The notes: a model not told the origin generated them from the sequence alone. A stretch of 64,000 nucleotides of DNA from Flagellimonas maritima (GCF_003269425.1 NZ_CP030104.1:3257001-3321000); one strand, 5' to 3'; shown: positions 1-9,064, numbered from the stretch's first letter. Made by a program: numbers and translations.

Positions 1-957
1 TTGATTTTTGGTAGTGGAATGGCGGCGATCAGCACGGCCTTAATGGCATTTTTAAGAGCGGATGATCATATTGTGCTCCAGCAAACGTTATATGGAGGAA
101 CTTACAACTTTGCCGTTACCCAGTTTGAAAAATATGGGATAAGCTATTCTTTTACCAATGGATGGACCGTTGCTGATTTTGAAAAAGAAATCAAACCGAA
201 TACGAAAGTGATTTATATAGAAACCCCTTCTAATCCATTATTGACGATAACAGATTTAAAAGGAATTGGTCAGTTGGCACAAAAGCATGGTATATTATCC
301 ATGATAGACAATACGTTTGCAAGCCCCATAAACCAAAACCCGATTGATTTTGGGATTGACATAGTACTCCACAGTGCTACAAAGTATATGGGCGGACATT
401 CGGATATTTGTGCAGGAGTAATTGCTTCGTCCCAAGAAAACATGGATATGATTTTTCAGACGGCAATCTGTTTCGGTGGCAGTTTAAGTGATTACACGGT
501 TTGGCTTTTGGAAAGGAGCATCAAGACTATGGCGATTCGGGTCAAGGCCCAAAATGAAAATGCCATGAAGATGGCCACTTATCTAAGTGAAAGCAGAGAT
601 GTTGAAAATGTCTATTATCCTGGTCTTGAAACCCATCCAGACCACGAATTGGCCAAATCACAAATGAGGGGATTTGGTGGAATGCTTTCTTTTGAATTGG
701 ATTCCAGTATCGATGCATCTTTATTTTTTAAAAATCTTCGACTCGTAAAACCTTCAATGAGCTTGGCAGGAATAGAAAGTACAATGCTTTCACCAACACA
801 GACATCACATGCATTAATGACCCCTGAAGACAGGGAAAAACAAAGCATTAAGGACACACTTATAAGATTTTCCTTGGGGATTGAAGAAATGGAGGATTTG
901 ATTCAAGATATTGAACAAGCTATTGCCAAGGTAAAATCAATATCTGTACCTGTATAA
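1..957 (+). CDS. Trans-sulfuration PLP-dependent enzyme (cystathionine gamma-synthase/lyase family), 5' end missing
   Basis: This is the C-terminal part of a Cys/Met-metabolism PLP enzyme, which does gamma- or beta-elimination or replacement on sulfur amino acids such as cystathionine, homocysteine or methionine. The visible 318 residues begin inside the conserved FGSGMAAIS segment that binds the cofactor phosphate, so about 60-70 residues lie upstream of the window; the TTG at base 1 is an internal Leu codon. The Schiff-base lysine is K128 of the fragment in SATKYMGGHSD, and the family motif SLAGIESTMLSPTQTSH follows near residue 255. The gene ends 9 nt before bshB1 and may share its message. 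Which reaction it performs (synthase, lyase, or methionine gamma-lyase-like) cannot be decided from the fragment. Confidence 0.88.
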   Translation: MIFGSGMAAISTALMAFLRADDHIVLQQTLYGGTYNFAVTQFEKYGISYSFTNGWTVADFEKEIKPNTKVIYIETPSNPLLTITDLKGIGQLAQKHGILSMIDNTFASPINQNPIDFGIDIVLHSATKYMGGHSDICAGVIASSQENMDMIFQTAICFGGSLSDYTVWLLERSIKTMAIRVKAQNENAMKMATYLSESRDVENVYYPGLETHPDHELAKSQMRGFGGMLSFELDSSIDASLFFKNLRLVKPSMSLAGIESTMLSPTQTSHALMTPEDREKQSIKDTLIRFSLGIEEMEDLIQDIEQAIAKVKSISVPV

Positions 958-966
958 AAGAAATTT

Positions 967-1689
967 ATGAAATTAGATATTTTAGTATTTGGTGCTCACC
1001 CTGATGATGCGGAATTGGGTGCCGGGGGAACCATCGCAAAAGAAATTTCCAGAGGAAAAAAAGTTGGAATTATTGATTTAACACGTGGTGAACTTGGAAC
1101 AAGGGGTTCCGCAGAGATTAGAGATAAGGAAGCTACTAGAGCTGGTCAAATTTTGGGTGTTACTGTCCGGGAAAATATGGAATTCTCCGATGGTTTTTTT
1201 GTCAATGACAAAGCCCATCAACTTGAAATCATTAAAATGGTAAGAAAATACCGCCCCAATATTGTGCTCTGTAATGCAATAGATGATCGCCACATCGACC
1301 ACGCAAAGGGGAGTCGATTGGTCAGTGACGCCTGTTTTTTAAGCGGTTTGGTGAAAATTGATACTAAAATGGACGGTGATGAAGAATGGCAGAATGCATG
1401 GCGTCCCAAGGTTGTTTATCATTACATACAATGGAAAAATATAGAACCTGATTTTGCAGTCGATGTTTCAGGTTTTATCGAAAAAAAAACAGACTCCATC
1501 CTTGCATACAGTTCCCAATTTTTTGACCCGGACAGTGATGAACCGGAAACTCCCATAAGTAGCAAAAATTTTATAGACAGTGTAAATTACAGAGCTAGGG
1601 ATTTAGGGCGATTAATAGGTGTGGAACATGCGGAAGGGTTTACTGCGGAAAGGCATTTAGCCGTAGATAATTTGGATGATTTGATTTGA
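967..1689 (+). CDS. bshB1: Bacillithiol biosynthesis N-deacetylase BshB1
   Basis: This is a PIG-L/LmbE-fold zinc deacetylase that removes acetate from GlcNAc-malate to give GlcN-malate, the second step of bacillithiol synthesis, in the cytoplasm. The zinc motif AHPDDAELG is at residues 9-17, and HIDHAKG near residue 110 supplies the second histidine cluster. TRGELGTRG near residue 39 and the C-terminal GVEHAEGF are typical of BshB1 rather than of LmbE homologues in mycothiol or GPI pathways. Its 240 residues match the usual length. It lies 9 nt after a trans-sulfuration enzyme, which would fit a thiol-metabolism pairing. Its stop abuts the stop of the convergent sensor kinase. bshA and bshC are not in the window. 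Confidence 0.9.
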   Translation: MKLDILVFGAHPDDAELGAGGTIAKEISRGKKVGIIDLTRGELGTRGSAEIRDKEATRAGQILGVTVRENMEFSDGFFVNDKAHQLEIIKMVRKYRPNIVLCNAIDDRHIDHAKGSRLVSDACFLSGLVKIDTKMDGDEEWQNAWRPKVVYHYIQWKNIEPDFAVDVSGFIEKKTDSILAYSSQFFDPDSDEPETPISSKNFIDSVNYRARDLGRLIGVEHAEGFTAERHLAVDNLDDLI

Positions 1690-3777
1690 TTAGCTTGCTT
1701 GTTGATACTTTTTTTCCGCTTTTGGTAAGGTAAAATGGAAAGATGAACCTTTGCGCAATATACTTTCTACCCAAATTTGACCTTTATTTTTAAGAATCAT
1801 TTCCTTGCACAAGGAAAGTCCGAGTCCAGTACCTTTTTCATTGTTGGTGCCGTAAGTAGTAATATTGGTCGTATTCTTAAAAATTTTATTCTGGATTTCT
1901 TTATTCATGCCAATACCGGTATCCCTGATTATAATTTCCCACATATCAGATTTTTCCTGAGCTTCAATTGTAATCAGACCATTTTCAGGGGTAAACTTTA
2001 TAGCGTTGCTCAATAAATTTCGAACAACAATATCAATTTGATTTTGATCGGCAAAAATGAGAGGATTTTCAGGAAGTTGATTCATAATCTTTATGGACTT
2101 TCCTGAGGCTATTTCTGATAGTAGCTGTATGTTACTGGATACAATTTTTTCCAAAGAAACCCTTTTTGGTTTTGTAATGACCCCATTGAGCTGTGTCTGT
2201 CCCCATGACAGCAGATTATTTAGCGTAAATGCTATATTATCAACATCAGATTTCAATTTTGGAATAAATGAAAGAAACTCTTCTTTGGCCATGTCTCCAT
2301 CTGTAAAGAGCTTTAAAATACCCTGCAAAGCACCTATAGGACCTCTTAGATCATGTCCTATGATTGAAAAAAGTTTTGTGTTGGTCTTGTTTATTTCGTG
2401 CAATTCGGATTCTCTTTCAATAACTACCTTTGATTTCTCTTTAAGCTCTTTATTCAATTTCTTTTGTATCCGCGCACTACGTTTTACAAGAAAAGTAATT
2501 ATCAATGATATGCATAAAAGTACCAAACCTAGGTAGATGTAATTTCTTTGTTTTGCCAGAGCTGTCTTATTGGAAGCGATGAGGTCCTGCTTCTCTTTTT
2601 CGTACTTTAATTTTGTTTCCAACAGCGAAAGACTCTGTTTGCTCTTATCTTTGGATAATGTATCAGAAAGTTTTTTAAAAACCTCAAGGTATCCGAGCGC
2701 ACTATCAAAATCTCCTTTATTTTTATGGATTTTGTACAGAGTTTCCGAACAGTCTTTTTGACCCTGAAGTGATTTTATTTTTTTGGACAATCTAAAACCA
2801 TCTTTTGCATATTGTAAGGAGATACTGTCTCTTTCAAGACCCAAATAAACCTTGGCCATACCATTGAGCAATTGTATTTCTTCCCTCTCATCATCAAGCC
2901 TTTGTTCATGTAACAGGTTGCTTTGGTCATACCAATATAATGCCCATTGATATTTATTTTGTGCTAAGTAAATGCTACCTTTTACTTCGTATGCGTATGC
3001 CAACCAATCATATATCTTGTGTTTTTCAAATGTTGAAATACTTTTATTAATATTGAACATTGCATATTCAAAATTTTTAGCGTCCTTATATAACGTGGCG
3101 ATGTTACTCTGCGTTTCGGCACTGGTTATTTCATTACCTAGTTCTTTATTTATAATAAGCACCTTGTCATAAAAAGCGAATGCATTTTTAAAGTCTTTTT
3201 GTTCTGCATATAAACTTGCTATACTTTCATTTAGTATAGATAACATCAGTTTATCATCGGTTTGTTCGGCTACGTCGATACCCTTTAAAAATAGACTTAA
3301 AGCTTCGGCATAGTTTCCCTCATACTTATAGTCATAAGCCAAATTATTGATGATATTGAGTTCACGTTTTTTATTATTGTTGGCTCTTGCCAATGTTAAC
3401 GCTTTTTTAAACCATTGCAATGATTCGGTGGTATTGCCTTCATCGGAATAATAACAACCCATTGCTTCCCAAGCCATTATCTTTCCAGTATTGTAGCCAA
3501 TTTCATTACTATAATCAAGGGCTCTGTTCGAAATAGTATAAAGGCTATCTTTATTAATGAAACGGTAAGCCTGGGCCAGATTTATCAACAATTTTATGTG
3601 TGTACTGTCTTTTGCATCAAATTGGTTCGTAGACTCAAGCAACCGTAATCTATATGTTAAGCTATCCTTTTTATTTTTTTGGGCCTGAAGATTTGCAACT
3701 AAAAATAAAGCACAGAAAACAAGTACTACATTTTTCAGTACTATTTTTAATTTAAAAAGGTCGATTGTTTGAGGCAT
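1690..3777 (-). CDS. TPR-containing membrane sensor histidine kinase
   Basis: This 695-residue kinase has the usual flavobacterial layout: an N-terminal hydrophobic export signal (residues about 10-32), six or so tetratricopeptide units in the periplasm (about 40-380), a transmembrane helix near 413-432 (YLGLVLLCISLIITFLV), a short coiled coil, a HisKA domain with H475 in IIGHDLRGP, and a HATPase_c domain (N box NLLSNAIKF, G1 DTGIGM, G2 GTGLGLSL). It lacks a receiver domain and no regulator gene is next to it, so its partner is elsewhere. The ligand is unknown; the TPR part probably senses a protein or peptide. The start chosen is the ATG before the signal sequence. It converges on bshB1 without intergenic space. 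Confidence 0.88.
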   Translation of the reverse strand: MPQTIDLFKLKIVLKNVVLVFCALFLVANLQAQKNKKDSLTYRLRLLESTNQFDAKDSTHIKLLINLAQAYRFINKDSLYTISNRALDYSNEIGYNTGKIMAWEAMGCYYSDEGNTTESLQWFKKALTLARANNNKKRELNIINNLAYDYKYEGNYAEALSLFLKGIDVAEQTDDKLMLSILNESIASLYAEQKDFKNAFAFYDKVLIINKELGNEITSAETQSNIATLYKDAKNFEYAMFNINKSISTFEKHKIYDWLAYAYEVKGSIYLAQNKYQWALYWYDQSNLLHEQRLDDEREEIQLLNGMAKVYLGLERDSISLQYAKDGFRLSKKIKSLQGQKDCSETLYKIHKNKGDFDSALGYLEVFKKLSDTLSKDKSKQSLSLLETKLKYEKEKQDLIASNKTALAKQRNYIYLGLVLLCISLIITFLVKRSARIQKKLNKELKEKSKVVIERESELHEINKTNTKLFSIIGHDLRGPIGALQGILKLFTDGDMAKEEFLSFIPKLKSDVDNIAFTLNNLLSWGQTQLNGVITKPKRVSLEKIVSSNIQLLSEIASGKSIKIMNQLPENPLIFADQNQIDIVVRNLLSNAIKFTPENGLITIEAQEKSDMWEIIIRDTGIGMNKEIQNKIFKNTTNITTYGTNNEKGTGLGLSLCKEMILKNKGQIWVESILRKGSSFHFTLPKAEKKYQQAS

Positions 3778-4084
3778 ACAATATAAAAATATTGATATGT
3801 AAAAATAGTTTTGGTTTTGTCCTTTGAGAATTAAATGTTGTGAATCGTTGAAAATTGTGTGTTTTATCTCGAAAAGATGTATTTCATCGATGTTTTATAC
3901 TAAATCCAACCAATAATCAAAAAATGGATTTTGTTCATTTTAGCAAACAAAGCTTTTGGTTGGGCTCTTCAGTTCAAGACGTATATATCTGCCTCTTGTA
4001 AATTTTAAATTTTTAATTGGGTAAAGTTCAATTTCATTTGATTGAATTGATAAAAAAAAGTATTTTTGCCTCCGCTTAAATGAT
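3778..4084. other. Intergenic stretch between sensor kinase and tRNA-His
   Basis: About 300 nt of AT-rich sequence. It must hold the promoter of the minus-strand kinase, where I find only a near match (TATTTTTA), and it holds the tRNA-His promoter at its right end. I see no open frame resembling a protein, no inverted repeat of note and no other RNA. Confidence 0.5.
4037..4068 (+). promoter_or_regulatory. Bacteroidete promoter of tRNA-His
   Basis: TTTG at 4037-4040 and TATTTTTG at 4061-4068 match the -33 (TTTG) and -7 (TAnnTTTG) elements of the Bacteroidetes primary sigma factor, with a 20-nt spacer. Transcription would begin near 4074, about 11 nt before the mature tRNA. This is the best complete promoter in the window. 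Confidence 0.8.
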
Positions 4085-4160
4085 GGTGGTTGTAGCTCAG
4101 TTGGTTAGAGCATCGGTTTGTGGTACCGAGGGTCGCGGGTTCGAATCCCGTCTTCCACCC
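4085..4160 (+). tRNA. tRNA-His (anticodon GTG)
   Basis: The sequence folds as a full cloverleaf. The D stem is GCTC/GAGC, the anticodon stem TCGGT/ACCGA with loop TTGTGGT (anticodon GTG at 4120-4122), and the T stem GCGGG/CCCGT with loop TTCGAAT. The extra 5' G at 4085 faces the discriminator C at 4159, the identity signature of tRNA-His. No CCA is encoded. The acceptor stem, taken as 4086-4092 with 4152-4158, contains two adjacent T-T oppositions (positions 5-68 and 6-67). A strong hairpin terminator follows at once. Confidence 0.95.
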
Positions 4161-4199
4161 AAAAAGAAGCCTTCCATTTTGGAAGGCTTCTTTTGTTTT
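4161..4199. terminator. Rho-independent terminator, probably bidirectional
   Basis: A perfect 10-bp stem GAAGCCTTCC (4166-4175) / GGAAGGCTTC (4181-4190) with a 5-nt loop is flanked by an A run on the left and a T run on the right. It can end the tRNA transcript on the plus strand and the M28 peptidase transcript, whose stop is near 4216, on the minus strand. Confidence 0.88.
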
Positions 4200-4215
4200 A
4201 TGACTTGATCGTTAT

Positions 4216-5772
4216 CTATTTAGAAGCTTTATCTACAACTACTTTAGCATCTCTATTTGCTAATTCCCAAGCAGTATGGAAAACAAGTCTTGTTCTATTT
4301 TCCAATAGATCATAATTTATCTTATCAGGAGTATCTCCGGGGCGATGATAGTCCGCATGGGTGCCGTTAAAATAAAAAATGATGGGAATGTTATTTTTGG
4401 CAAAATTGTAATGATCGCTCCTGTAGTAAAATCTATTGGGGTCGTTTTCATCATTATAGGTGTAATCCAATTCAATATTGGTATACTTTTCATTGACTTC
4501 TTCGGAAAGAGTGTGTAGTTCTGTACTTAATTTATCAGAACCGATAAGGTAAAGGTAGTTTCTATCACCTTCACGCTTTGGGTCAATTCTGCCAATCATG
4601 TCAATATTGAGGTTGGCAACAGTTTGGGACAATGGGAAAATGGGATCGTAATCTGTATAATATTTTGAACCCAACAATCCTTTTTCCTCCCCGGTAACAT
4701 GCAAAAAAACGATAGATCGCTTTGGTCCTTCACCAGCTTCAGCGGCCTTTTTGAAAGCTTCGGCAATTTCAAGGAGGGCTACGGTACCTGAGCCATCATC
4801 ATCCGCTCCGTTGTTTATCTGTCCATCTGCAGTAACGCCTATATGATCTAAATGTGATGAAACTACAATATATTCATTGGGTTTTTCAGAGCCTTTTAAT
4901 ATGGCGACAACATTTTCAGAGTTCACTTTATCATTGCCACTGGTTATATTCAGGGCTATATCAGCAGTAATCAAAGATGGAGTATTGTCATTTTCAATAT
5001 CACTTTTTAAAGCGGATACGGCATTTTGGTTTAGAAGCACGATAAAGTTGTCGTTTACCTCTGCTTTTAGAGCCATTTTTCCACTATTGTTATTCTTCAT
5101 GAATTCAAAATATTTATTGAATCTGGCAAAATTTTGTGTATCGAAATATAGAACACCTTTAGCGCCTTTTTCAATGGCAAGATTTGACTTTTTTCCCATA
5201 GCTTCCGACATGTTGCTCCAAGGCGATTTTTCTTGGGTTCCCGAAAGCACAAAACTTCCATCTTCCTTTACAGGTTCACCGGATTTGATGAGTACCAGTT
5301 TGTCCTTAACGTCCAAATCGTTATAATCTGAATAATCTCCATCTTCTATACCATAGCCAACATAAACAATTGAAGTGTATTCACCTTCAGCGGCCGTGAA
5401 GGTTAAAACATCTTCACCTAAGTTGAAACTTGTATTATTTATGGCGAGAGTTCCTTGGGGAACTTTCGAAACTTCCAAAGGTACTTCCTGAAAATAGTTG
5501 CCATCCTGCTTTGCAGCGGGAACGTTAATTTCTTCGTATTGGGCTTTTAGGTAGTCAACAGCTTTTTTTTGCCCTGGTTTTCCTGTTTCCCGTCCTTCAA
5601 AATCATCAGAGGCATATATGTATAAATGTTCTTTAAGCTCTTCTTCCGTTATGGTCTGTGCATATGTTGCAGGATTAATTTCTTTTGCCTTTTGTGAAGG
5701 TTCAGAAATCGTTTTTTGCTGAGTATTGCAAGACAAAACCAAACCTATAGCAATAAAGCTAATTTTCTTCAT
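4216..5772 (-). CDS. M28-family zinc aminopeptidase, outer-membrane lipoprotein
   Basis: This secreted di-zinc exopeptidase probably trims peptides at the cell surface or in the periplasm. I start it at the ATG that gives MKKISFIAIGLVLSC, a lipoprotein signal with the lipobox cysteine at residue 15; an ATG eight codons upstream would spoil the signal. A PA domain (residues about 120-290) is inserted before the catalytic domain. The metal ligands are visible in SSHLDHIG, NGADDDGSG, HVTGEEKGLLGS (general-base and metal-binding Glu), NIDMIGR and a C-terminal FNGTHADYHRPGDT. The length of about 518 residues is normal for the PA-containing subgroup. It stands alone between the tRNA terminator and a divergent catabolic operon. 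Confidence 0.9.
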   Translation of the reverse strand: MKKISFIAIGLVLSCNTQQKTISEPSQKAKEINPATYAQTITEEELKEHLYIYASDDFEGRETGKPGQKKAVDYLKAQYEEINVPAAKQDGNYFQEVPLEVSKVPQGTLAINNTSFNLGEDVLTFTAAEGEYTSIVYVGYGIEDGDYSDYNDLDVKDKLVLIKSGEPVKEDGSFVLSGTQEKSPWSNMSEAMGKKSNLAIEKGAKGVLYFDTQNFARFNKYFEFMKNNNSGKMALKAEVNDNFIVLLNQNAVSALKSDIENDNTPSLITADIALNITSGNDKVNSENVVAILKGSEKPNEYIVVSSHLDHIGVTADGQINNGADDDGSGTVALLEIAEAFKKAAEAGEGPKRSIVFLHVTGEEKGLLGSKYYTDYDPIFPLSQTVANLNIDMIGRIDPKREGDRNYLYLIGSDKLSTELHTLSEEVNEKYTNIELDYTYNDENDPNRFYYRSDHYNFAKNNIPIIFYFNGTHADYHRPGDTPDKINYDLLENRTRLVFHTAWELANRDAKVVVDKASK

Positions 5773-5793
5773 GGTAAAAATTTCAAAATTTCC

Positions 5794-5801
5794 CAAAAAT
5801 A
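5794..5801 (-). promoter_or_regulatory. -7 box of the M28 peptidase gene
   Basis: On the minus strand this reads TATTTTTG, a perfect TAnnTTTG, 21 nt before the ATG at 5772. No clear TTTG lies at the -33 position. It also supports the 5772 start. Confidence 0.5.
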
Positions 5802-5895
5802 ATCAAAAGATAACTAAAGAAATGATATTGACCCGGTTTACTTTTTTGTACCCTTTTATGTATCTTTCAATTCAATATCAATCCTTATTCGATAC

Positions 5896-6801
5896 ATGAA
5901 AATAGAATGGAAAGGTGTAATGCCCGCAGTTACGACAAAATTCACAAAAGATGATAAACTGGACTTGGAGATGTTCTCGATAAACATTCAAGCCCAATTG
6001 GATGCAGGTGTACATGCCATAATATTAGGAGGGTCATTGGGCGAGGCAAGCACGTTGGAAAAAGAAGAAAAAAAAGCATTGATTGAACATACGGTGGACT
6101 TTGTCCAAGAAAAGGTTCCAGTTATAATGAACATTGCAGAAAAGACGACAAAAAATGCAATTCTTCCTGTTGAAAGTGCAGAGAACAATGGGGCATCCGG
6201 TCTAATGATTCTTCCTCCAATGCAATATAAGGCAACGGATCATGAAACACTGGCTTATTTTGATTCAATTGCTAAAAGTACTTCCCTTCCAATAATGATT
6301 TATAACAATCCTGTCGACTATAAGATTGAGGTGACACTAGATATGTTTGAGGAACTTCTAAAAAATAAAAACATACAAGCGGTAAAGGAATCAACGAGAG
6401 ACCTTACCAACATTACCCGCATAAAGAACAGATTTGAAGAACGATTGAAAATTTTATGCGGTGTAGATACCCTGGCGATGGAAAGTCTTCTAATGGGCGC
6501 TGAAGGGTGGGTGGCAGGTCTGGTCTGTGCTTTCCCAAGAGAGACAGTTGCTATTTACGAGTTGGTAAAGGCGGGAAGGGTAGAAGAGGCTGCTAAAATT
6601 TACAGATGGTTTATGCCTTTATTGGAACTGGACATAAACCCACAATTGGTACAGAATATAAAATTGGCCGAGGTAGCCACTGGGATAGGAACGGAACCTG
6701 TGAGATTGCCAAGAATGCCCTTACAAGGAAAAGAGCGCAAAAGGGTACTTGCTATAATTGAACAAGGAGTGAGGACGAGACCTAAAATACCACTACTATA
6801 A
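5896..6801 (+). CDS. DapA/NAL-family lyase or deaminase, probable pyrroline-hydroxycarboxylate deaminase
   Basis: A class I Schiff-base TIM-barrel protein of the dihydrodipicolinate synthase / N-acetylneuraminate lyase superfamily, of usual size (301 residues). The lysine that forms the Schiff base is K164 in AVKEST; the supporting tyrosine is in IYNNPVDY, and GGSLGEASTLE replaces the GTTGE-type substrate loop. It is the first gene of an operon with a proline racemase-family epimerase (0 nt apart) and a DadA-like oxidase. In known trans-4-hydroxy-L-proline pathways a DapA-family enzyme deaminates 1-pyrroline-4-hydroxy-2-carboxylate to 2-oxoglutarate semialdehyde, and that is the role I infer. 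A true lysine-biosynthetic DapA is less likely in this context. Confidence 0.8.
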   Translation: MKIEWKGVMPAVTTKFTKDDKLDLEMFSINIQAQLDAGVHAIILGGSLGEASTLEKEEKKALIEHTVDFVQEKVPVIMNIAEKTTKNAILPVESAENNGASGLMILPPMQYKATDHETLAYFDSIAKSTSLPIMIYNNPVDYKIEVTLDMFEELLKNKNIQAVKESTRDLTNITRIKNRFEERLKILCGVDTLAMESLLMGAEGWVAGLVCAFPRETVAIYELVKAGRVEEAAKIYRWFMPLLELDINPQLVQNIKLAEVATGIGTEPVRLPRMPLQGKERKRVLAIIEQGVRTRPKIPLL

Positions 6802-7812
6802 ATGGCTTCACATATTTTTGAATGTATAGATGCACATACTTGTGGAAACCCTGTTAGATTGATTGTCAAGGGCGGACCAAGGCTTGAAGGCAATACAATG
6901 GAGGAAAAGCGACAGCATTTTTTGCAGGAGTTTGATTGGATTCGTACAGGATTAATGTTTGAACCGCGTGGACATGATATGATGAGCGGAAGTATCCTTT
7001 ATCCGCCCCATAATCCCGAAAATGATATCGCAGTTCTTTTTATTGAAACAAGCGGTTGCCTGCCCATGTGCGGCCATGGCACTATTGGAACTATAACAAT
7101 TGCTTTGGAAAAAAATTTGTTTCAGCCCAAAATAAAGGGAAAAGTCAAAATGGAAACCCCGGCTGGTCTGGTGGAAATAGATTATTGCAAACCGAAAGAT
7201 AAAGTGGAATGGGTAAAGTTGACCAATGTTAAAAGTTATCTGGCAGCTGAAAGCCTTACGATTAATTCTTCAAAATTGGGGGATTTATATTTTGATGTAT
7301 CCTACGGCGGGAATTTTTATGCCATTGTCGATGTTCAAAAGAACTTCTCTGGAATTCATGATTATACTGCTAGTGAATTGATTCATTTGTCACAAGAAAT
7401 ACGTAAAAAGATCAATCGCAAATACCCCAACGAATTCATCCATCCAGAAAACTCGAATATAAACGGAATTACCCATATTCTTTGGACAGGAAATCCCATT
7501 GATAAAAGCTCACAGGGCAGGAATGCAGTTTTTTATGGCGAAAAGGCAATTGACCGATCTCCTTGTGGCACGGGAACCTCGGCAAGACTGGCGCAATTAT
7601 TCACAAAAGGAGTATTGAAAATAGGCGAAGAATACGTACATGAGAGTTATATTGGTTCTAAATTTGTCGGGAAAATCGAAGCCGAAACAACCATCAAGCG
7701 TAAAATGGCCATCATCCCCAGTATTAAAGGTTGGGCTAAAATATACGGTACAAACACCATAACAATTGATACGGACGATGACCCCTACGCCTATGGATTT
7801 CAAGTAATATAA
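6802..7812 (+). CDS. Proline racemase-family enzyme, probable 4-hydroxyproline 2-epimerase
   Basis: This cofactor-independent epimerase inverts C2 of proline-type amino acids with a pair of cysteines. Both are present: C90 in PMCGHGT and C255 in RSPCGTGTSA. That excludes the trans-3-hydroxy-L-proline dehydratase subgroup, in which the second cysteine is replaced by threonine. The 336 residues match the family. The ATG follows the stop of the DapA-like gene with no space, and the next gene starts 1 nt downstream, so the three are co-translated. With a D-amino-acid oxidase-like partner the best reading is conversion of trans-4-hydroxy-L-proline to cis-4-hydroxy-D-proline; proline racemase activity remains possible. 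Confidence 0.87.
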   Translation: MASHIFECIDAHTCGNPVRLIVKGGPRLEGNTMEEKRQHFLQEFDWIRTGLMFEPRGHDMMSGSILYPPHNPENDIAVLFIETSGCLPMCGHGTIGTITIALEKNLFQPKIKGKVKMETPAGLVEIDYCKPKDKVEWVKLTNVKSYLAAESLTINSSKLGDLYFDVSYGGNFYAIVDVQKNFSGIHDYTASELIHLSQEIRKKINRKYPNEFIHPENSNINGITHILWTGNPIDKSSQGRNAVFYGEKAIDRSPCGTGTSARLAQLFTKGVLKIGEEYVHESYIGSKFVGKIEAETTIKRKMAIIPSIKGWAKIYGTNTITIDTDDDPYAYGFQVI

Positions 7813-7813
7813 A

Positions 7814-9064
7814 ATGAGCAAAAGTATATTAATTGTCGGGGGTGGTATCGTTGGTTTGTCCACTGCATATTTTCTACAAAAAGAAGGATACAAGGTCACC
7901 GTTGTGGATAAAAGCAATATTACTTCTGGAGCGTCATTTGTGAATGCAGGATACATAACCCCCAGCCATATTGTTCCCTTGGCGGCTCCGGGAATGATTT
8001 CCAAAGGCATCAAGTACATGTTTGACTCGTCCAGTCCTTTTTATATGAAACCAAGGTTGAATCTGGATTTCATGAGATGGGCATGGTATTTCAAAAAATC
8101 CTCAACAAAGGCCAAAGTTGAGAGGGCAATGCCCATTATTCGCGACATTAATTTGTTGAGCAGGGAACTTTACGAAAGCATAAAAACTTCTGGCGATTTG
8201 GGAGATTTCCATTTGGAGCGGAAAGGATTATTGATGCTTTATAAAACAGAAAAAGCTAGAGACCATGAAATGGAAATTGCCCAAAAAGCAGGTAATCTGG
8301 GTCTAGAAGTAAACTATTTGGATAGTACGGACCTACAAAATATAGAGCCTCACATTGAAGTGGATGCTTTAGGGGCTATCCATTATGAATGCGATGGCCA
8401 TACAACCCCTTCACAATTTATGGAGCGTATGGTAGGCTATCTGCGGAAAGTGGGTGTCGATATAAAAACCAGTGAAGAGTTATTGGATGTGGAAATCAAT
8501 ACAGATAAAATTACTGGTATCGTAACGAATAAATCTTCCTATCAAGCAGATAACGTTGTATTTGCTGCGGGTTCATGGACTTCAGAATTATCTAAAAAAT
8601 TGAATATTGACTTACCATTACAAGCAGGCAAGGGCTACAGAATAAATGTTGAGAACGCTACAAACATTGTTATGCCAGCTATTTTGATGGAAGCGAAAAT
8701 GGCCGTCACCCCAATGATAGGATTTACACGTTTTGCAGGAACAATGGAATTTTCCGGAATCAATAAAATAATACGAAAAGAACGTGTTGAGGCCATTGCA
8801 AAAGGTGCAGAGCGCTATTATAAAGGGCTTAAGATTTCGGACGAAGATAAAACTAATGCGCAATGTGGGTTGAGGCCAGTAACACCGGATGGATTACCTT
8901 ATATTGGAAAATCCCAACAATATGGGAACCTTATTTTTGCGACTGGTCATGCAATGATGGGATGGAGTTTGGGACCTGCTACGGGCAAATTGATTTCCGA
9001 GATGATTTCAGAAAAGAAATTATCCATGGATATTACTCCTTTTAATCCCCAGAGAAAATTTTAA
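7814..9064 (+). CDS. DadA-like FAD-dependent D-amino-acid oxidoreductase, probable cis-4-hydroxy-D-proline dehydrogenase
   Basis: A DAO-fold flavoenzyme of 416 residues. The N-terminal dinucleotide-binding motif is GGGIVGLSTAYFL (residues 8-20), followed by the acidic end of beta 2 (VVDK), SGASFVNAGYITPSH as flavin contact, and the C-terminal family motif GLRPVTPDGLPYIG with GHAMMGWSLGPATGK. It has no signal peptide and would act in the cytoplasm or on the membrane face, passing electrons to the quinone pool. Placed directly after an epimerase it should oxidise cis-4-hydroxy-D-proline to the pyrroline that the DapA-like enzyme deaminates. The final aldehyde dehydrogenase of the pathway is not in the window. 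Confidence 0.87.
   Translation: MSKSILIVGGGIVGLSTAYFLQKEGYKVTVVDKSNITSGASFVNAGYITPSHIVPLAAPGMISKGIKYMFDSSSPFYMKPRLNLDFMRWAWYFKKSSTKAKVERAMPIIRDINLLSRELYESIKTSGDLGDFHLERKGLLMLYKTEKARDHEMEIAQKAGNLGLEVNYLDSTDLQNIEPHIEVDALGAIHYECDGHTTPSQFMERMVGYLRKVGVDIKTSEELLDVEINTDKITGIVTNKSSYQADNVVFAAGSWTSELSKKLNIDLPLQAGKGYRINVENATNIVMPAILMEAKMAVTPMIGFTRFAGTMEFSGINKIIRKERVEAIAKGAERYYKGLKISDEDKTNAQCGLRPVTPDGLPYIGKSQQYGNLIFATGHAMMGWSLGPATGKLISEMISEKKLSMDITPFNPQRKF

Noticed and set aside
2093..2536. 147-codon plus-strand frame opposite the sensor kinase
   Set aside because: It is the antisense shadow of the HisKA/ATPase region, has no family resemblance, and the minus-strand protein is complete and highly conserved.
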